DNA of 64,000 nucleotides, from the NCBI RefSeq assembly GCF_030694375.1, contig NZ_JAUXYL010000005.1, positions 1-64,000 of the forward strand. Direction: 5' to 3'. The notes under the pieces are model-generated. The model was not told where the DNA came from. It was given only the letters and a program-made list of their open reading frames with translations, and searched no databases. The translations under genes were made by a program, and so were the position numbers. This DNA is from Algoriphagus sp. Its GTDB lineage: Bacteria > Bacteroidota > Bacteroidia > Cytophagales > Cyclobacteriaceae. Below are positions 1 through 8,894 of this stretch, one piece after another (position 1 is the stretch's first letter; each line of letters opens with the position of its first letter).

Positions 1-165
1 TTCAGACTTTGGAATTCCCCGGTATTCAAGTCGGGAATATTTTAGATTGACGTCATAATAGTCATTGATAATATCCAGTCCGACAACTTCGTCTCCGCGA
101 TCGATTAATTTTTGTGCAACATGAAATCCAATAAATCCGGCTACTCCGGTCACGAGGTACTTCAT
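1..165 (-). CDS. NAD-dependent nucleotide-sugar epimerase, N-terminal part only
   Basis: Only the first 55 codons lie inside the window; the rest runs off the left edge. The start shows a Rossmann dinucleotide-binding loop (TGVAGFIG) followed by [13 protein letters not shown], a stretch typical of the UDP-glucuronate 4-epimerase (CapI-like) branch of the extended SDR family. Such enzymes turn UDP-glucuronate into UDP-galacturonate for capsule or lipopolysaccharide synthesis in the cytoplasm. The gene follows a family 4 glycosyltransferase on the same strand with a 40 bp gap, which fits a surface polysaccharide locus extending to the left. The substrate is inferred from N-terminal similarity only. 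Confidence 0.82.
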   Translation of the reverse strand, partial: MKYLVTGVAGFIGFHVAQKLIDRGDEVVGLDIINDYYDVNLKYSRLEYRGIPKSE

Positions 166-205
166 AGGGAAAAGTGGTAATTACTTGTCAATCTTCAAAT
201 ATATA

Positions 206-1372
206 TTATTCCGCTGTCTTGGCGCTGCTTAGCAGGCGCTGATAGTTGCTAAATATTTCTTTGTGGAGAAATTTTCGATCGTAATTATTAATTATTTCAT
301 CAAAAAGATTAGCTGCAAATTCTGTCATTTTGTCCCTTTTAACAAAAGCAAATTCCAAAGCCTCTTTTAAAACTTCTGCGTTTTTGGCTGGAAAAATCAA
401 TCCTGTTTTTTTCTGTACAATAATGTCTGTATTCCCAATTATATCCGAACAAATTACCGGCACTTCCATCGCTCCCGCCTCCAAGATTACATTAGGAAAT
501 CCTTCTCTGTGCGAAGGATGCACCAATACATCTGATAAAGCAAGGTAATGGGCTACATGATCAGACCAATCAATCTGAATGATTCTTGGGTGATCTTGAA
601 TAGTCTGAACCGTTTCGGGGGAAAGTGGATCCAAATCCTGTTCAAAAGCACCTAAAAGAACCAGCTTTGATTTATTGACGATTTTGGAATTCAGAAAGGC
701 AGCTACCAATTCCTCAATTCCCTTATCCTTCACCAACCTCCCTATAGAAAGTATAATATAGTCATCCTCTCCGGGCATAATTCGCATAGTGGCGGCAACT
801 AGGTGATTTTCCTTTAAGACTTCTCGATTGAATTTTTCAAGATCAACACCATTTGAGGAGCCTTTACCGATGATTCGAAGTTTATATTCGGAGCAAAGTT
901 CTTTCTGCAAAACAAATTTCCGAAGCCCCACTGAGTTCGGCCACACCTCAGTAGCATTTGAATAAGTCCATTTCTCTATGGACTCGAGTAAAGTTTTCTT
1001 TCTTCCCTCGGCTGCCATTGCCGGAATTCCGGCTAAAGTATGAATTCTAATAGTGACCCCTGCAAGATTTGCAGCGATCATTCCCAGCAAGCCTGCCTTG
1101 GGAGTATGTGTGTGCACAATGTCAGGTTTTTCTCGTCTAAAAAGTTGAATGAGTTTCCAAATACATCGCAAATCATCCAATGGAGTAATTCGCCTTGTAA
1201 ATGGAATAACTTCATGACGAACGCCTTCATTCTTAATAGCCTGAGCGACTTCCCGTCCATCTGCACTGACCATGATCACTTCCCAGCCTTGAGTTTTCAT
1301 ATAACTCATTTGCCCAGCGAGTAAAAGTTTGAGTGAAAGCGGGACGGTGGTGATTCGGATTAGTTTTGGCAT
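206..1372 (-). CDS. Glycosyltransferase family 4 protein
   Basis: GT-B fold glycosyltransferase of 388 aa, probably transferring a sugar from a nucleotide donor to a lipid-linked or polysaccharide acceptor at the inner face of the membrane. Visible features are an N-terminal Rossmann half with HTHTPKAGLLG, a C-terminal half with LSIGRLVKDKGIEEL, and the donor-binding EX7E region in HREGFPNVILEAGAMEVP. It resembles the CapM/PglA-type enzymes of polysaccharide loci. I place the start at 1372 (MPKLIRITTV) and not at an upstream ATG at 1396, because a good -7 element (TACCTTTG on the minus strand, 1394-1401) overlaps the longer version. It lies 40 bp before the epimerase gene and may share its transcript. 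Donor and acceptor cannot be read from sequence. Confidence 0.86.
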   Translation of the reverse strand: MPKLIRITTVPLSLKLLLAGQMSYMKTQGWEVIMVSADGREVAQAIKNEGVRHEVIPFTRRITPLDDLRCIWKLIQLFRREKPDIVHTHTPKAGLLGMIAANLAGVTIRIHTLAGIPAMAAEGRKKTLLESIEKWTYSNATEVWPNSVGLRKFVLQKELCSEYKLRIIGKGSSNGVDLEKFNREVLKENHLVAATMRIMPGEDDYIILSIGRLVKDKGIEELVAAFLNSKIVNKSKLVLLGAFEQDLDPLSPETVQTIQDHPRIIQIDWSDHVAHYLALSDVLVHPSHREGFPNVILEAGAMEVPVICSDIIGNTDIIVQKKTGLIFPAKNAEVLKEALEFAFVKRDKMTEFAANLFDEIINNYDRKFLHKEIFSNYQRLLSSAKTAE

Positions 1373-1508
1373 CAAAAAGGATTTGTAAAAGCGCAAAGGT
1401 AAACTTTTAACGCTTTTATGTCCGTTAAAATTTGGTAAGGATACTATAAAAACTGAGACTAAATACCGAGTTTGTTTTTTACTGAAAATGAAAACTTTCT
1501 TGATCAGT

Positions 1509-1709
1509 TTAATCGCCTTCCTCCAATTCGAAAACCTCCTCCAATCCTACCCCGAAAACTTTTGAAATTTTTAATGCCAAAACAGTTGAAGGCACATACT
1601 TGCCTGCCTCTATTGAATTAATGGTTTGTCTGGAAACTTGCACCTTTTCAGCCAAATCCTGCTGGGTCATGTCCTTTCTAGCCCGCTCTACTTTGATGGT
1701 ATTTTTCAT
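1509..1709 (-). CDS. Small XRE-family transcriptional regulator
   Basis: A 66 aa protein that is essentially one Cro/CI-type helix-turn-helix. The recognition region reads MTQQDLAEKVQVSRQTINSI, followed by EAGKYVPSTVLALKISKVF, the usual YgzD/YozG-like single-domain form. The C-terminus is acidic (EEVFELEEGD). It starts 9 bp after the end of a small membrane-protein gene and is surely co-transcribed with it. Small HTH plus small membrane protein pairs are common in bacteria; the regulator often controls its own operon, which is an inference here. Confidence 0.88.
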   Translation of the reverse strand: MKNTIKVERARKDMTQQDLAEKVQVSRQTINSIEAGKYVPSTVLALKISKVFGVGLEEVFELEEGD

Positions 1710-1718
1710 AATAATTGC

Positions 1719-2165
1719 TTAATAAGCCAGTAAAGATTGCTTTTGCTTACGAAGCACCCACCTAAATCGTCCTATAAAAATAAGCTGTATGGTAAACATG
1801 TTATAGCCCATAAATTCCAGATAGCCAAATCCGTAAAAAAGTAAGGTTCCTAGAATCAGAATAAATGTATTTACATAAAAGGCCACTAAGAGCGAATCTA
1901 ATCGAAGCTTTTGGATGTATTCGTCTTCTTCTTTCTCTCTTGAAAATGCGATCAGAAACAGGGAAATAAATGTCCCAATCAATGCAAACTCATTTGTAAA
2001 ATTCTCTTTGGAGTCTTCAAAAAACGATCCTTCTCTAATGCCAAATTCTAACCAGGCAAAATTGAAATCGAAATAATTGTTAGTAAAGAGCAATACCGAA
2101 AATGGCAGGAATAGAAGCCAACCGATTTTCTGAAATCGATGGGGTAAAAGGATTTTAGTAAGCAT
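1719..2165 (-). CDS. Small polytopic membrane protein of unknown function
   Basis: A 148 aa protein with about four hydrophobic helices (near residues 14-32, 61-77, 92-112 and 118-136). A charged loop before the third helix contains SREKEEDEYIQKLRLD. I recognise no catalytic motif. The same architecture, a four-helix membrane protein encoded directly before an XRE regulator, recurs in many Bacteroidota and Firmicutes genomes without an assigned role. A well-formed promoter (TTTG, 20 bp, TACATTTG) lies 38 bp upstream of the start. It is the first gene of a two-gene operon with the HTH regulator. Confidence 0.7.
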   Translation of the reverse strand: MLTKILLPHRFQKIGWLLFLPFSVLLFTNNYFDFNFAWLEFGIREGSFFEDSKENFTNEFALIGTFISLFLIAFSREKEEDEYIQKLRLDSLLVAFYVNTFILILGTLLFYGFGYLEFMGYNMFTIQLIFIGRFRWVLRKQKQSLLAY

Positions 2166-2202
2166 ACTAGTAGTGTTTTAGATTAAGTCATGTTTGTTTG
2201 TC

Positions 2203-2234
2203 CAAATGTAAAATAAACTTTACTTTATGTCAAA
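2203..2234 (-). promoter_or_regulatory. Bacteroidota-type promoter of the membrane protein/XRE operon
   Basis: On the minus strand TTTG (2231-2234) is followed after exactly 20 bp by TACATTTG (2203-2210), a full match to the Bacteroidota TAnnTTTG -7 box with normal spacing. Transcription should start near 2197, about 30 nt before the start codon at 2165. Confidence 0.6.
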
Positions 2235-2367
2235 ATATTTTTCCAAATATTTTTTATTGGATTTCATAGTAATTGATTGAAATTGATTCATCCATTCTCT
2301 TTTTGGCAAAAAGGCTTACGTTTTGGTTACCTTTAGTCAATCAAACCTGTTTAAAATTCAATATTCC

Positions 2368-3168
2368 ATGATCTCCAAAGTAAAAATTGCCATAATCGGT
2401 TGCGGAAACCTGGGTGCTTCCATTGCGAATGGCCTGCTGATGCGGGAGGATTTTGATCCAAAAAACCTGACACTTACCAAACGAAACACTGCTACACTTG
2501 CTGAATTTGAAGCCAAAGGGGTACATGTCCATACCGATAATATCGTCGCGGCTCAATATGCAGATATTATCCTCTTGGGGGTAAAACCCTACAATGTTGC
2601 AACGATCCTCGCAGAAATTAAGCCTGCCTTGGACCCCGAAAAACAGCTGATTGTGTCTCTTGCGACGGGTGTTTCTATGAAAGAAATGTATGCGGTCATT
2701 GATCCCAAAACTGTGACGTTTCGGGCCATGCCCAATATTGCTGCGGATATTCAGGAATCTATCACCTGCATCTGTCAGGAACAAGCCAATCCAATTCAGG
2801 AAGAAATGATCAAAGAATTATTTGACTCCATTGGGTATACCATATCCATCGACGAAAGCCTAATGGAAGCAGCAACGGTATTGGGCGCTTGTGGAATTGC
2901 CTATGTGCTAAGATTTATGCGAGCGATGATTCAAGGAGGAATTCAAATCGGATTTGATTCGGTCACTGCCAGTAAAATCGTGAATCAAACTGTAAAAGGC
3001 GCTGCAGAACTCATGATCCAAAAAAACATCCATCCTGAGGCTGCTATTGACAAAGTGACTACACCAAAAGGTTGCACCATAGTGGGTCTCAACGAGATGG
3101 AACATCAGGGATTCAGTTCTGCAATGGTCAGAGGCGTAATTGCTAGCTATGAGAAAATAGGAAAGTAA
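2368..3168 (+). CDS. proC: Pyrroline-5-carboxylate reductase
   Basis: Catalyses the last step of proline synthesis, NAD(P)H-dependent reduction of pyrroline-5-carboxylate to proline, in the cytoplasm. The 266 aa product opens with IAIIGCGNLGASIA, the nucleotide-binding loop. The C-terminal helical domain carries the family signature around TTPKGCTIVGLNEME. The start chosen is ATG 2368, 10 residues before the glycine loop; an in-frame TTG at 2323 would add an untypical extension and overlap a possible promoter (TTTG 2302-2305, 22 bp, TACCTTTA 2328-2335). The gene stands alone and ends in a strong terminator, so it seems monocistronic. Confidence 0.95.
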   Translation: MISKVKIAIIGCGNLGASIANGLLMREDFDPKNLTLTKRNTATLAEFEAKGVHVHTDNIVAAQYADIILLGVKPYNVATILAEIKPALDPEKQLIVSLATGVSMKEMYAVIDPKTVTFRAMPNIAADIQESITCICQEQANPIQEEMIKELFDSIGYTISIDESLMEAATVLGACGIAYVLRFMRAMIQGGIQIGFDSVTASKIVNQTVKGAAELMIQKNIHPEAAIDKVTTPKGCTIVGLNEMEHQGFSSAMVRGVIASYEKIGK

Positions 3169-3188
3169 TAAATCGATTTGCAAACCTT

Positions 3189-3216
3189 AAGCCATCGCAC
3201 TCCCATGCGATGGCTT
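3189..3216 (+). terminator. Intrinsic terminator of proC
   Basis: A perfect 11 bp stem (AAGCCATCGCA, 3189-3199, with 3206-3216) and 6 nt loop, followed by a long T tract, 20 bp after the proC stop codon. Confidence 0.9.
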
Positions 3217-3357
3217 TTTTATTTTTTTTCCGAATTGGAAAATTATAATTCCAAATACGCAAACTGGCTTTAACTGGAACCTTGACATTCCTTTGATTAG
3301 AATATTCATGTATTTTATAAAATTATTACTATTACTTGAAAAAAGAATAATTTTAGC

Positions 3358-3486
3358 TTTGTTTTTCTTTTAAATGTTTTCATTAGATTTGTCTCGGGTG
3401 ATAAACAACTTTTGCTATTCCTTTTTAAAAGACACGATTTTTACAGGAAGGACTGTTTGGTATTTTTGCCTCCTTCCTTTTTTTTA
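3358..3486 (+). ncRNA. Candidate small RNA between proC and the tlpA-like gene
   Basis: The 392 bp gap between two convergent genes already has a terminator for each neighbour (3189-3216 and 3505-3543). Between them lies a third, plus-strand terminator-like hairpin: AGGAAGGA (3445-3452) pairs with TCCTTCCT (3471-3478) and is followed by eight T. A promoter-like pair, TTTG (3358-3361), 22 bp, TAGATTTG (3384-3391), stands upstream, so a transcript of roughly 90 nt (about 3397-3486) is predicted. There is no open reading frame of useful size. It does not carry the conserved loop of SRP RNA and I cannot assign it to a known family. Confidence 0.35.
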
Positions 3487-3504
3487 CCCTCAAGTCTGAT
3501 CCAT

Positions 3505-3543
3505 AAAAAAGCCTTCCGGAATACTTTTCCGGAAGGCTTTTTT
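3505..3543. terminator. Bidirectional terminator after the tlpA-like gene
   Basis: A 16 bp perfect inverted repeat (AAAAAAGCCTTCCGGA, 3505-3520, with 3528-3543) with a 7 nt loop. The A and T runs on either side make it a terminator in both directions. It lies 18 bp beyond the stop codon of the minus-strand gene ending at 3561. Confidence 0.9.
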
Positions 3544-3560
3544 AAATGAGTTTGATCGGA

Positions 3561-4673
3561 TCAATCGAATAGCTCCGCCAGCTTATTTTCCAAACTTGGT
3601 CCTCTCAGGTCTTTTGCAATAATTTTACCATTAGGGTCAATCATGTAAGTAGCAGGAATTGCTTGGATCTGATAAAGTTCGGCTGCCGCTGAATTAAAGT
3701 ATTTCAAATCTGAAACCTGCGTCCAAGCTAATTTATCATCAGCTATTGCTTTTACCCAATCTTCTTTAGTCCGGTCAAGGGAAACTCCAAATACCTCGAA
3801 CCCTTTGTCTTTATACTGATTGTAAAGTCTCACCACATTTGGATTTTCCTGACGGCAAGGCTTGCACCAAGCTGCCCAAAAGTCAATAAGAACATATTTA
3901 CCACGAAGGTCCGATAGCTTTACCATGGTGCCGTCTGGACTAGGCAACTCGATCTCCGGTGCAGGTTGCCCCACAGAGAGCGCTCTCATTTCATCCAACT
4001 GCTGTTTCATCTGAAGAATCGAAACAGTTCCAGGATAATTATCATTGAGTTTGGTGACCAATTCGTCCATAAATGGAAAATCATTTTTAGGATTCAAAAG
4101 TCCAACCGCAGCTAATGGAGCGAAAGAATTCCCCATACTTTGGATCATTTCCTTTACCCGAGTGGATTGATTGGACTCCAAAATCATTGCATCAGACTGA
4201 ATTTTCTTGATCGCCTCAGTATCATTTTTGCTCATCGCCTCATAGTAAGCCTCATTTAGTTTGTTAACTTCCAACTGATACGCTTCCATTAGCCTCTCAA
4301 TCTTGAGCATTTCTTTGGTGTCCTGAGAGCCTTCAATTGCAAGACTTGCCGGATCTGAAAAATTGTACTTCAACTCAACATCTTCTTTATATAATGCCAA
4401 TCGCACTACTTTTTGCCCATAAAGATTCAATTCATAAAAAGTAGGAGTGTCCACCGCCAATTCATAGGTGAATTCACCGGATGGGCTCACCTTTAATGTA
4501 TCCAGAACTTTGGGCCTGCTGTCCGTAAATTGGGAAAGGATCACCAAGCCATCCGGGAAATTTTCAATTTTTCCTGAAACCTGAACCATTCCTTCGGTAG
4601 CAGAATCATTTGCCCCACAGGAGAAAAATGCCATTACAGCAATTGTCCAAACACCTATCATCGCGTATTTCAT
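3561..4673 (-). CDS. TlpA/ResA-type thiol-disulfide oxidoreductase lipoprotein with DUF4369-like domain
   Basis: A 370 aa periplasm-facing lipoprotein (lipobox ending at Cys19, AFFSCGAN). Residues about 28-115 form a DUF4369-like beta domain, residues 120-230 a helical linker, and residues 235-370 an AhpC/TSA-Redoxin thioredoxin fold. The active site is WCKPC with cysteines 270 and 273, and the cis-proline loop is AIPATYMID. Proteins of this layout are abundant in Bacteroidota and are thought to reduce or oxidise thiols of exported proteins, including apo-cytochromes c. It may be relevant that c-heme proteins are encoded elsewhere in the window (29.7-35.6 kb), but no linkage is shown. It appears to be a single-gene unit with its own terminator. 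Confidence 0.88.
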   Translation of the reverse strand: MKYAMIGVWTIAVMAFFSCGANDSATEGMVQVSGKIENFPDGLVILSQFTDSRPKVLDTLKVSPSGEFTYELAVDTPTFYELNLYGQKVVRLALYKEDVELKYNFSDPASLAIEGSQDTKEMLKIERLMEAYQLEVNKLNEAYYEAMSKNDTEAIKKIQSDAMILESNQSTRVKEMIQSMGNSFAPLAAVGLLNPKNDFPFMDELVTKLNDNYPGTVSILQMKQQLDEMRALSVGQPAPEIELPSPDGTMVKLSDLRGKYVLIDFWAAWCKPCRQENPNVVRLYNQYKDKGFEVFGVSLDRTKEDWVKAIADDKLAWTQVSDLKYFNSAAAELYQIQAIPATYMIDPNGKIIAKDLRGPSLENKLAELFD

Positions 4674-4789
4674 TTGTTTATTGTTTTATTTTCAAAGGTC
4701 AGTCAGATTGACCCACATGATGGATAACCCTCTCACTTTATGCCGCTGAGCCATGCCTGTGGCAGACAAGCAGGCTCGATTCGTTCTAT

Positions 4790-6250
4790 TTAATTTTCCA
4801 GCAATTCTGTTAAAATTCTGGTGGCAACTTTAGGGTCAGCCTTGCCATGGGACTTCTTCATGACTTGTCCCATAAACATCCCCATCAGTCCTTTTTTTCC
4901 GGATCGGTATTCCGCAACTTTGGCTTTATTATCAGCCAAAATAGCCTCCACAATAGGCTTCAACGATTCCTCGTCACTTTCCTGAATCAAATTCAAGCGC
5001 TGCGCAATAGCCAGGGATGTTTCGCCGCTTGCCTTCAGCAATTCGGGATAAATCGACTGGGAAGCAGCTGTGAATGAAACTTTACCCTCATCTACCAACT
5101 CGATCAACTCAGCCAATATCTCCGGCTTGATCGGGAATTGATCCAAGTGCAAATCCAATTCATTCAGGTACGACTTAACAGGGCCCATCATCCAGTTTGA
5201 GGCAGCTTTATAATTGTTTGTTTTGGAGCAAAGTGCATCAAACCAAAGCGCGATTTCCTTCGCCTCACTTAGAACACCTGCATCGTAGGTCGGTAATCCA
5301 TAGACATCCACAAATTTCCGATAAAGCGCTCTCGGCAAAGCAGGCATCGTCACTTTAATCGAATTGAGCCACTCTTCAGAGATTACCACAGGGCTCAAAT
5401 CAGGCTCCGGGAAATAACGGTAGTCGTTCAAATCTTCTTTGGTTCTCATACTGGCTGTTGTTCCTGTCGATGCATCGAAGGTTCTTGTTTCGGAAAGCAC
5501 CTCTACTCCTGCCTCGAGCAGGTGAATGATTCGCTCGTGCTCGTGCTCGATGGCACGGGCAACATTTCGAAAGGAATTCATATTCTTCACTTCGACTTTT
5601 TTGCCATATTCCTTAGCGCCTTTGAGCATGACAGACACGTTGGCATCGCAGCGAAGCGAACCTTCTTCCATGTTTCCATCGCAGACATCAAGGTATTTGA
5701 CCAGTTTTTTGATTTCTGCGAGAAATGCATAAGCTTCCTCAGGCGTTCTCATATCCGGTTCGGAAACAATTTCAATCAATGGAGTTCCTGCACGGTTAAA
5801 ATCCACCAAAGTATCCGTTTCACCGGCTAAGTGTATGGATTTTCCGGCATCCTCTTCCATGTGAATTCGGTTGAGTTTGATGACCTTTTCGGAGCCATCT
5901 GCTAATATGATTGGTACAACCCCACCTACACAGATGGGACCTTTATCTTGCGTAATCTGATAACCCTTGGGAAGATCAGGATAGAAATAGTTTTTCCTTG
6001 AGAAAATATTGAACCGGGTGATTTCTGAATTACAGGCCAGGCCCATTTTTATGGCGTATTCGACTGACTTCTTATTTACCTTAGGCAAAGTGCCAGGATG
6101 CCCCAAAGTAATGACAGAAATCAAGGTATTGGGCAGATTTCCGTATTCATTTGAATCCGAAGAATACATTTTACTTTCGGTCAGCAATTGAGCATGCACT
6201 TCCAGTCCAATTACCAACTGATATTTATTCTTGAGTTCTTCGCTTAGCAT
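4790..6250 (-). CDS. gatB: Aspartyl/glutamyl-tRNA amidotransferase subunit B
   Basis: Subunit B of the GatCAB complex, which converts mischarged Glu-tRNA(Gln) (and Asp-tRNA(Asn)) to the amidated form in the cytoplasm. The 486 aa product has the usual length. It shows the N-terminal GLEVHAQL motif, the DFNRAGTPLIEIVSEPD block, the RYFPEPDL motif and a C-terminal YqeY-like tail with GKKGLMGMFMGQVMK. It starts 20 bp after the end of alaS on the same strand, so the two translation genes are very probably co-transcribed. gatA and gatC are not in the window. A short palindromic filler (GCCTGTGGCAGACAAGCAGGC region, 4755-4775) lies just downstream. Confidence 0.96.
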   Translation of the reverse strand: MLSEELKNKYQLVIGLEVHAQLLTESKMYSSDSNEYGNLPNTLISVITLGHPGTLPKVNKKSVEYAIKMGLACNSEITRFNIFSRKNYFYPDLPKGYQITQDKGPICVGGVVPIILADGSEKVIKLNRIHMEEDAGKSIHLAGETDTLVDFNRAGTPLIEIVSEPDMRTPEEAYAFLAEIKKLVKYLDVCDGNMEEGSLRCDANVSVMLKGAKEYGKKVEVKNMNSFRNVARAIEHEHERIIHLLEAGVEVLSETRTFDASTGTTASMRTKEDLNDYRYFPEPDLSPVVISEEWLNSIKVTMPALPRALYRKFVDVYGLPTYDAGVLSEAKEIALWFDALCSKTNNYKAASNWMMGPVKSYLNELDLHLDQFPIKPEILAELIELVDEGKVSFTAASQSIYPELLKASGETSLAIAQRLNLIQESDEESLKPIVEAILADNKAKVAEYRSGKKGLMGMFMGQVMKKSHGKADPKVATRILTELLEN

Positions 6251-6269
6251 TTTTTCGATATATCAGCGA

Positions 6270-8894
6270 TTATAAAAACATTTCTTTGGCCTTGGCCACC
6301 ACTTTTTCAAGACCTGCCAGATCCTTTCCACCTGCGGTAGCAAAGAAGGGTTGTCCGCCCCCTCCACCTTGGATTTCTTTGGCTAGTTCACGGACGATTT
6401 GCCCGGCATTCAATCCTTTGGAAACGACCAATGCATCTTCCAAAATGACAGCAACCTGAGGCTTATCCTCAATTTTTGCTGCCAAAATCACAAAGGCGTT
6501 AGCAACTTCATTTTTAAGTTCATAAGCCAGTTTTTTCAGAGACTCTGCATTTGGCAATTCCACCTGAGCAATCAGCGTATTTATCCCGTCTTTTTCTATG
6601 AATTGTTTCAAAAGTTCATTTTTAACTCCTGAGGCTTTTTCCAAGTGAAGCGTTTCAATCTCTTTCCTTAAGTCATTTCTTTCTTGAAGCAATGACTCAA
6701 TGGCTTTTTTCACATCCTTTGGATTCTTCAATAAATCCTGAATTTCTTTCACCAAATTCTCCTGCTCTCGCAAATAATTCGCTGCCGCTTTAGCGGTGAT
6801 TGCTTCAATCCTGCGAACTCCCGCAGAAATCGATCCTTCAGAAGTGATTTTAAATAAGCCAATCTGACTCGTAAAAGGAACGTGTGTACCACCGCAAAGT
6901 TCCACTGAAAAGTCCTTTTGAAAGGTGATAACACGCACAAAGTCTCCGTATTTTTCCCCGAAAAGAGCGGTTGCCCCCATTTTTTTAGCCTCTTCGATGG
7001 GTACGTTGCGTTGCTCTTGCAGTTCGATATTTTCACGCACTTTGGCATTTACTATCTCTTCTACTTTTGCAATTTCATCCTCACTCATTTTTCCAAAATG
7101 AGAAAAATCAAATCGTAGTAGATTCTCATTGACCAAAGATCCCCGCTGCTGAATATGATCCCCCAGCACTTCTTTCAATGCGGATTGCAAAAGGTGAGTT
7201 GCTGAGTGATTATTCATCGTCAACTGCCGCTTTTCCCGATCTACTTCCGATGAAAACCGTACCTCAGGATGCGCAGGAAGCTTTTCAACAAAATGAACAA
7301 TCAGATCATTCTCTTTCTTGGTGTCGATGACACGGATCTTTTCAGAATCCGAAATCAACCAACCCGTATCTCCTGCTTGTCCACCGCTCTCTGCATAAAA
7401 TGGGGTCCGATCGAGCACCAATTGGTACCGGTCCCCTTTCTTATCAGTAATTGTTCGATGCTTGATGATGTGAGAATAAGCCTCAGTGAAATCATATCCG
7501 ATAAATTCCACACCGGTATCCTCATTGACCAAAACCCAGTCACCGGTTTCCTGCTCAGAAGCAGCACGGGAACGGGTCTTTTGCTTTTCCATCTCCTCGG
7601 CAAAGCCTTTTTCGTCCACCGAAAAGCCATTTTCTCTTGCAATCAGCGATGTCAAATCCAGCGGAAATCCAAATGTATCATACAATTCAAACGCTGTTTT
7701 GCCTGTAATGACCTTCTCATTTTTGGAGTTCAATTCCGATTTAATCGACTCGAGCATTTTCAATCCATGATCTAGAGTCCTCAAAAAAGAGGCTTCCTCC
7801 TCCATGATTACTTTAGCAATAAACTCCTGCTGCTGTCTGACTTCCGGAAAAATATCTCCAAAGTACGTTGCAATCAACGGTGCCAATTCAAATAAAAATG
7901 GCTGCTGTAAGCCCAAAAAGGTGTAACCATAGCGAACTGCTCTTCTTAGAATTCTTCGGATGACATATCCTGCCTTGTTGTTGGATGGAATCTGTCCGTC
8001 AGCGATGGTGAAGGAGATCGCACGGATATGGTCTACAATCACGCGAAAGGCAATATCAGTCTGCTCGTCCAATCCGTATGTTTTACCGGATTTCTTTGCT
8101 ATGGCATCCAAAAAAGGCGTAAACAAATCCGTGTCGTAATTGGAAGATTTGAACTGAATGGCTCTCACCAATCGCTCAAAACCCATTCCTGTATCTACGT
8201 GTTTGGCAGGAAGTTCTTTGAGACTTCCATCCGCCAAACGGTTGAATTGCATGAATACCAAATTCCAGATTTCAATCACCTGAGGATGGTCATTGTTGAC
8301 CAAATCGCGACCCGGGACCTGTGCAATTTCGGCTTCGGAGCGAAGATCCACGTGGATTTCTGAACAAGGTCCGCAAGGCCCTGTGTCACCCATTTCCCAA
8401 AAGTTATCCTTTTTTGATCCCAAAATAATTCGGTCTTCCGGAACGATTTTGCTCCAAAGCTCAGCGGCTTCTACGTCCTTTTCCAACTTATCCCCTTCAT
8501 CACCCTGAAAAACAGAAACGTATAGTCTGTCTTTAGGGAGTTGGTACACTTCTGTCAAAAGCTCCCAAGCCCACTCAATTGCTTCTTTCTTGAAATAATC
8601 TCCAAATGACCAATTGCCAAGCATTTCAAACATGGTATGGTGATAGGTGTCAACTCCTACTTCCTCCAAATCATTGTGCTTTCCGCTGACGCGAAGGCAT
8701 TTTTGAGAGTTGGCTACTCGGGAATATTTGGCGATTTCGTTGCCAAGAAATGCATCTTTAAACTGATTCATCCCGGCATTGGTAAACATCAGTGTCGGGT
8801 CATTTTTGACCACAATCGGTGATGAGGGAACGTACTGATGCTGTTTGGACTGGAAAAACTCAATGAAGGTACTTCGTATTTTCTTTGCTTCCAT
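6270..8894 (-). CDS. alaS: Alanyl-tRNA synthetase
   Basis: Charges tRNA(Ala) with alanine. The 874 aa protein has the full bacterial architecture: a class II catalytic core (motif 1 area MFEMLGNWSFGDYF, and FTNAGMNQFKD near the start), the editing domain with zinc-type residues in HSATHLLQ and CGGTHV, a coiled-coil stretch about residues 700-750, and the C-Ala domain ending in GGGGGQPFFATAGGK. No residue needed for catalysis or editing appears to be missing. A TAATTTTG element (minus strand, 8966-8973) about 70 bp upstream could be its -7 box, although I found no convincing -33 box. It is the first gene of the alaS-gatB pair. Confidence 0.97.
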   Translation of the reverse strand: MEAKKIRSTFIEFFQSKQHQYVPSSPIVVKNDPTLMFTNAGMNQFKDAFLGNEIAKYSRVANSQKCLRVSGKHNDLEEVGVDTYHHTMFEMLGNWSFGDYFKKEAIEWAWELLTEVYQLPKDRLYVSVFQGDEGDKLEKDVEAAELWSKIVPEDRIILGSKKDNFWEMGDTGPCGPCSEIHVDLRSEAEIAQVPGRDLVNNDHPQVIEIWNLVFMQFNRLADGSLKELPAKHVDTGMGFERLVRAIQFKSSNYDTDLFTPFLDAIAKKSGKTYGLDEQTDIAFRVIVDHIRAISFTIADGQIPSNNKAGYVIRRILRRAVRYGYTFLGLQQPFLFELAPLIATYFGDIFPEVRQQQEFIAKVIMEEEASFLRTLDHGLKMLESIKSELNSKNEKVITGKTAFELYDTFGFPLDLTSLIARENGFSVDEKGFAEEMEKQKTRSRAASEQETGDWVLVNEDTGVEFIGYDFTEAYSHIIKHRTITDKKGDRYQLVLDRTPFYAESGGQAGDTGWLISDSEKIRVIDTKKENDLIVHFVEKLPAHPEVRFSSEVDREKRQLTMNNHSATHLLQSALKEVLGDHIQQRGSLVNENLLRFDFSHFGKMSEDEIAKVEEIVNAKVRENIELQEQRNVPIEEAKKMGATALFGEKYGDFVRVITFQKDFSVELCGGTHVPFTSQIGLFKITSEGSISAGVRRIEAITAKAAANYLREQENLVKEIQDLLKNPKDVKKAIESLLQERNDLRKEIETLHLEKASGVKNELLKQFIEKDGINTLIAQVELPNAESLKKLAYELKNEVANAFVILAAKIEDKPQVAVILEDALVVSKGLNAGQIVRELAKEIQGGGGGQPFFATAGGKDLAGLEKVVAKAKEMFL

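Noticed and set aside
6399..8822. Several open frames of 60-170 codons opposite or out of frame within alaS
   Set aside because: They lie fully inside a conserved essential gene whose own frame has all family motifs.
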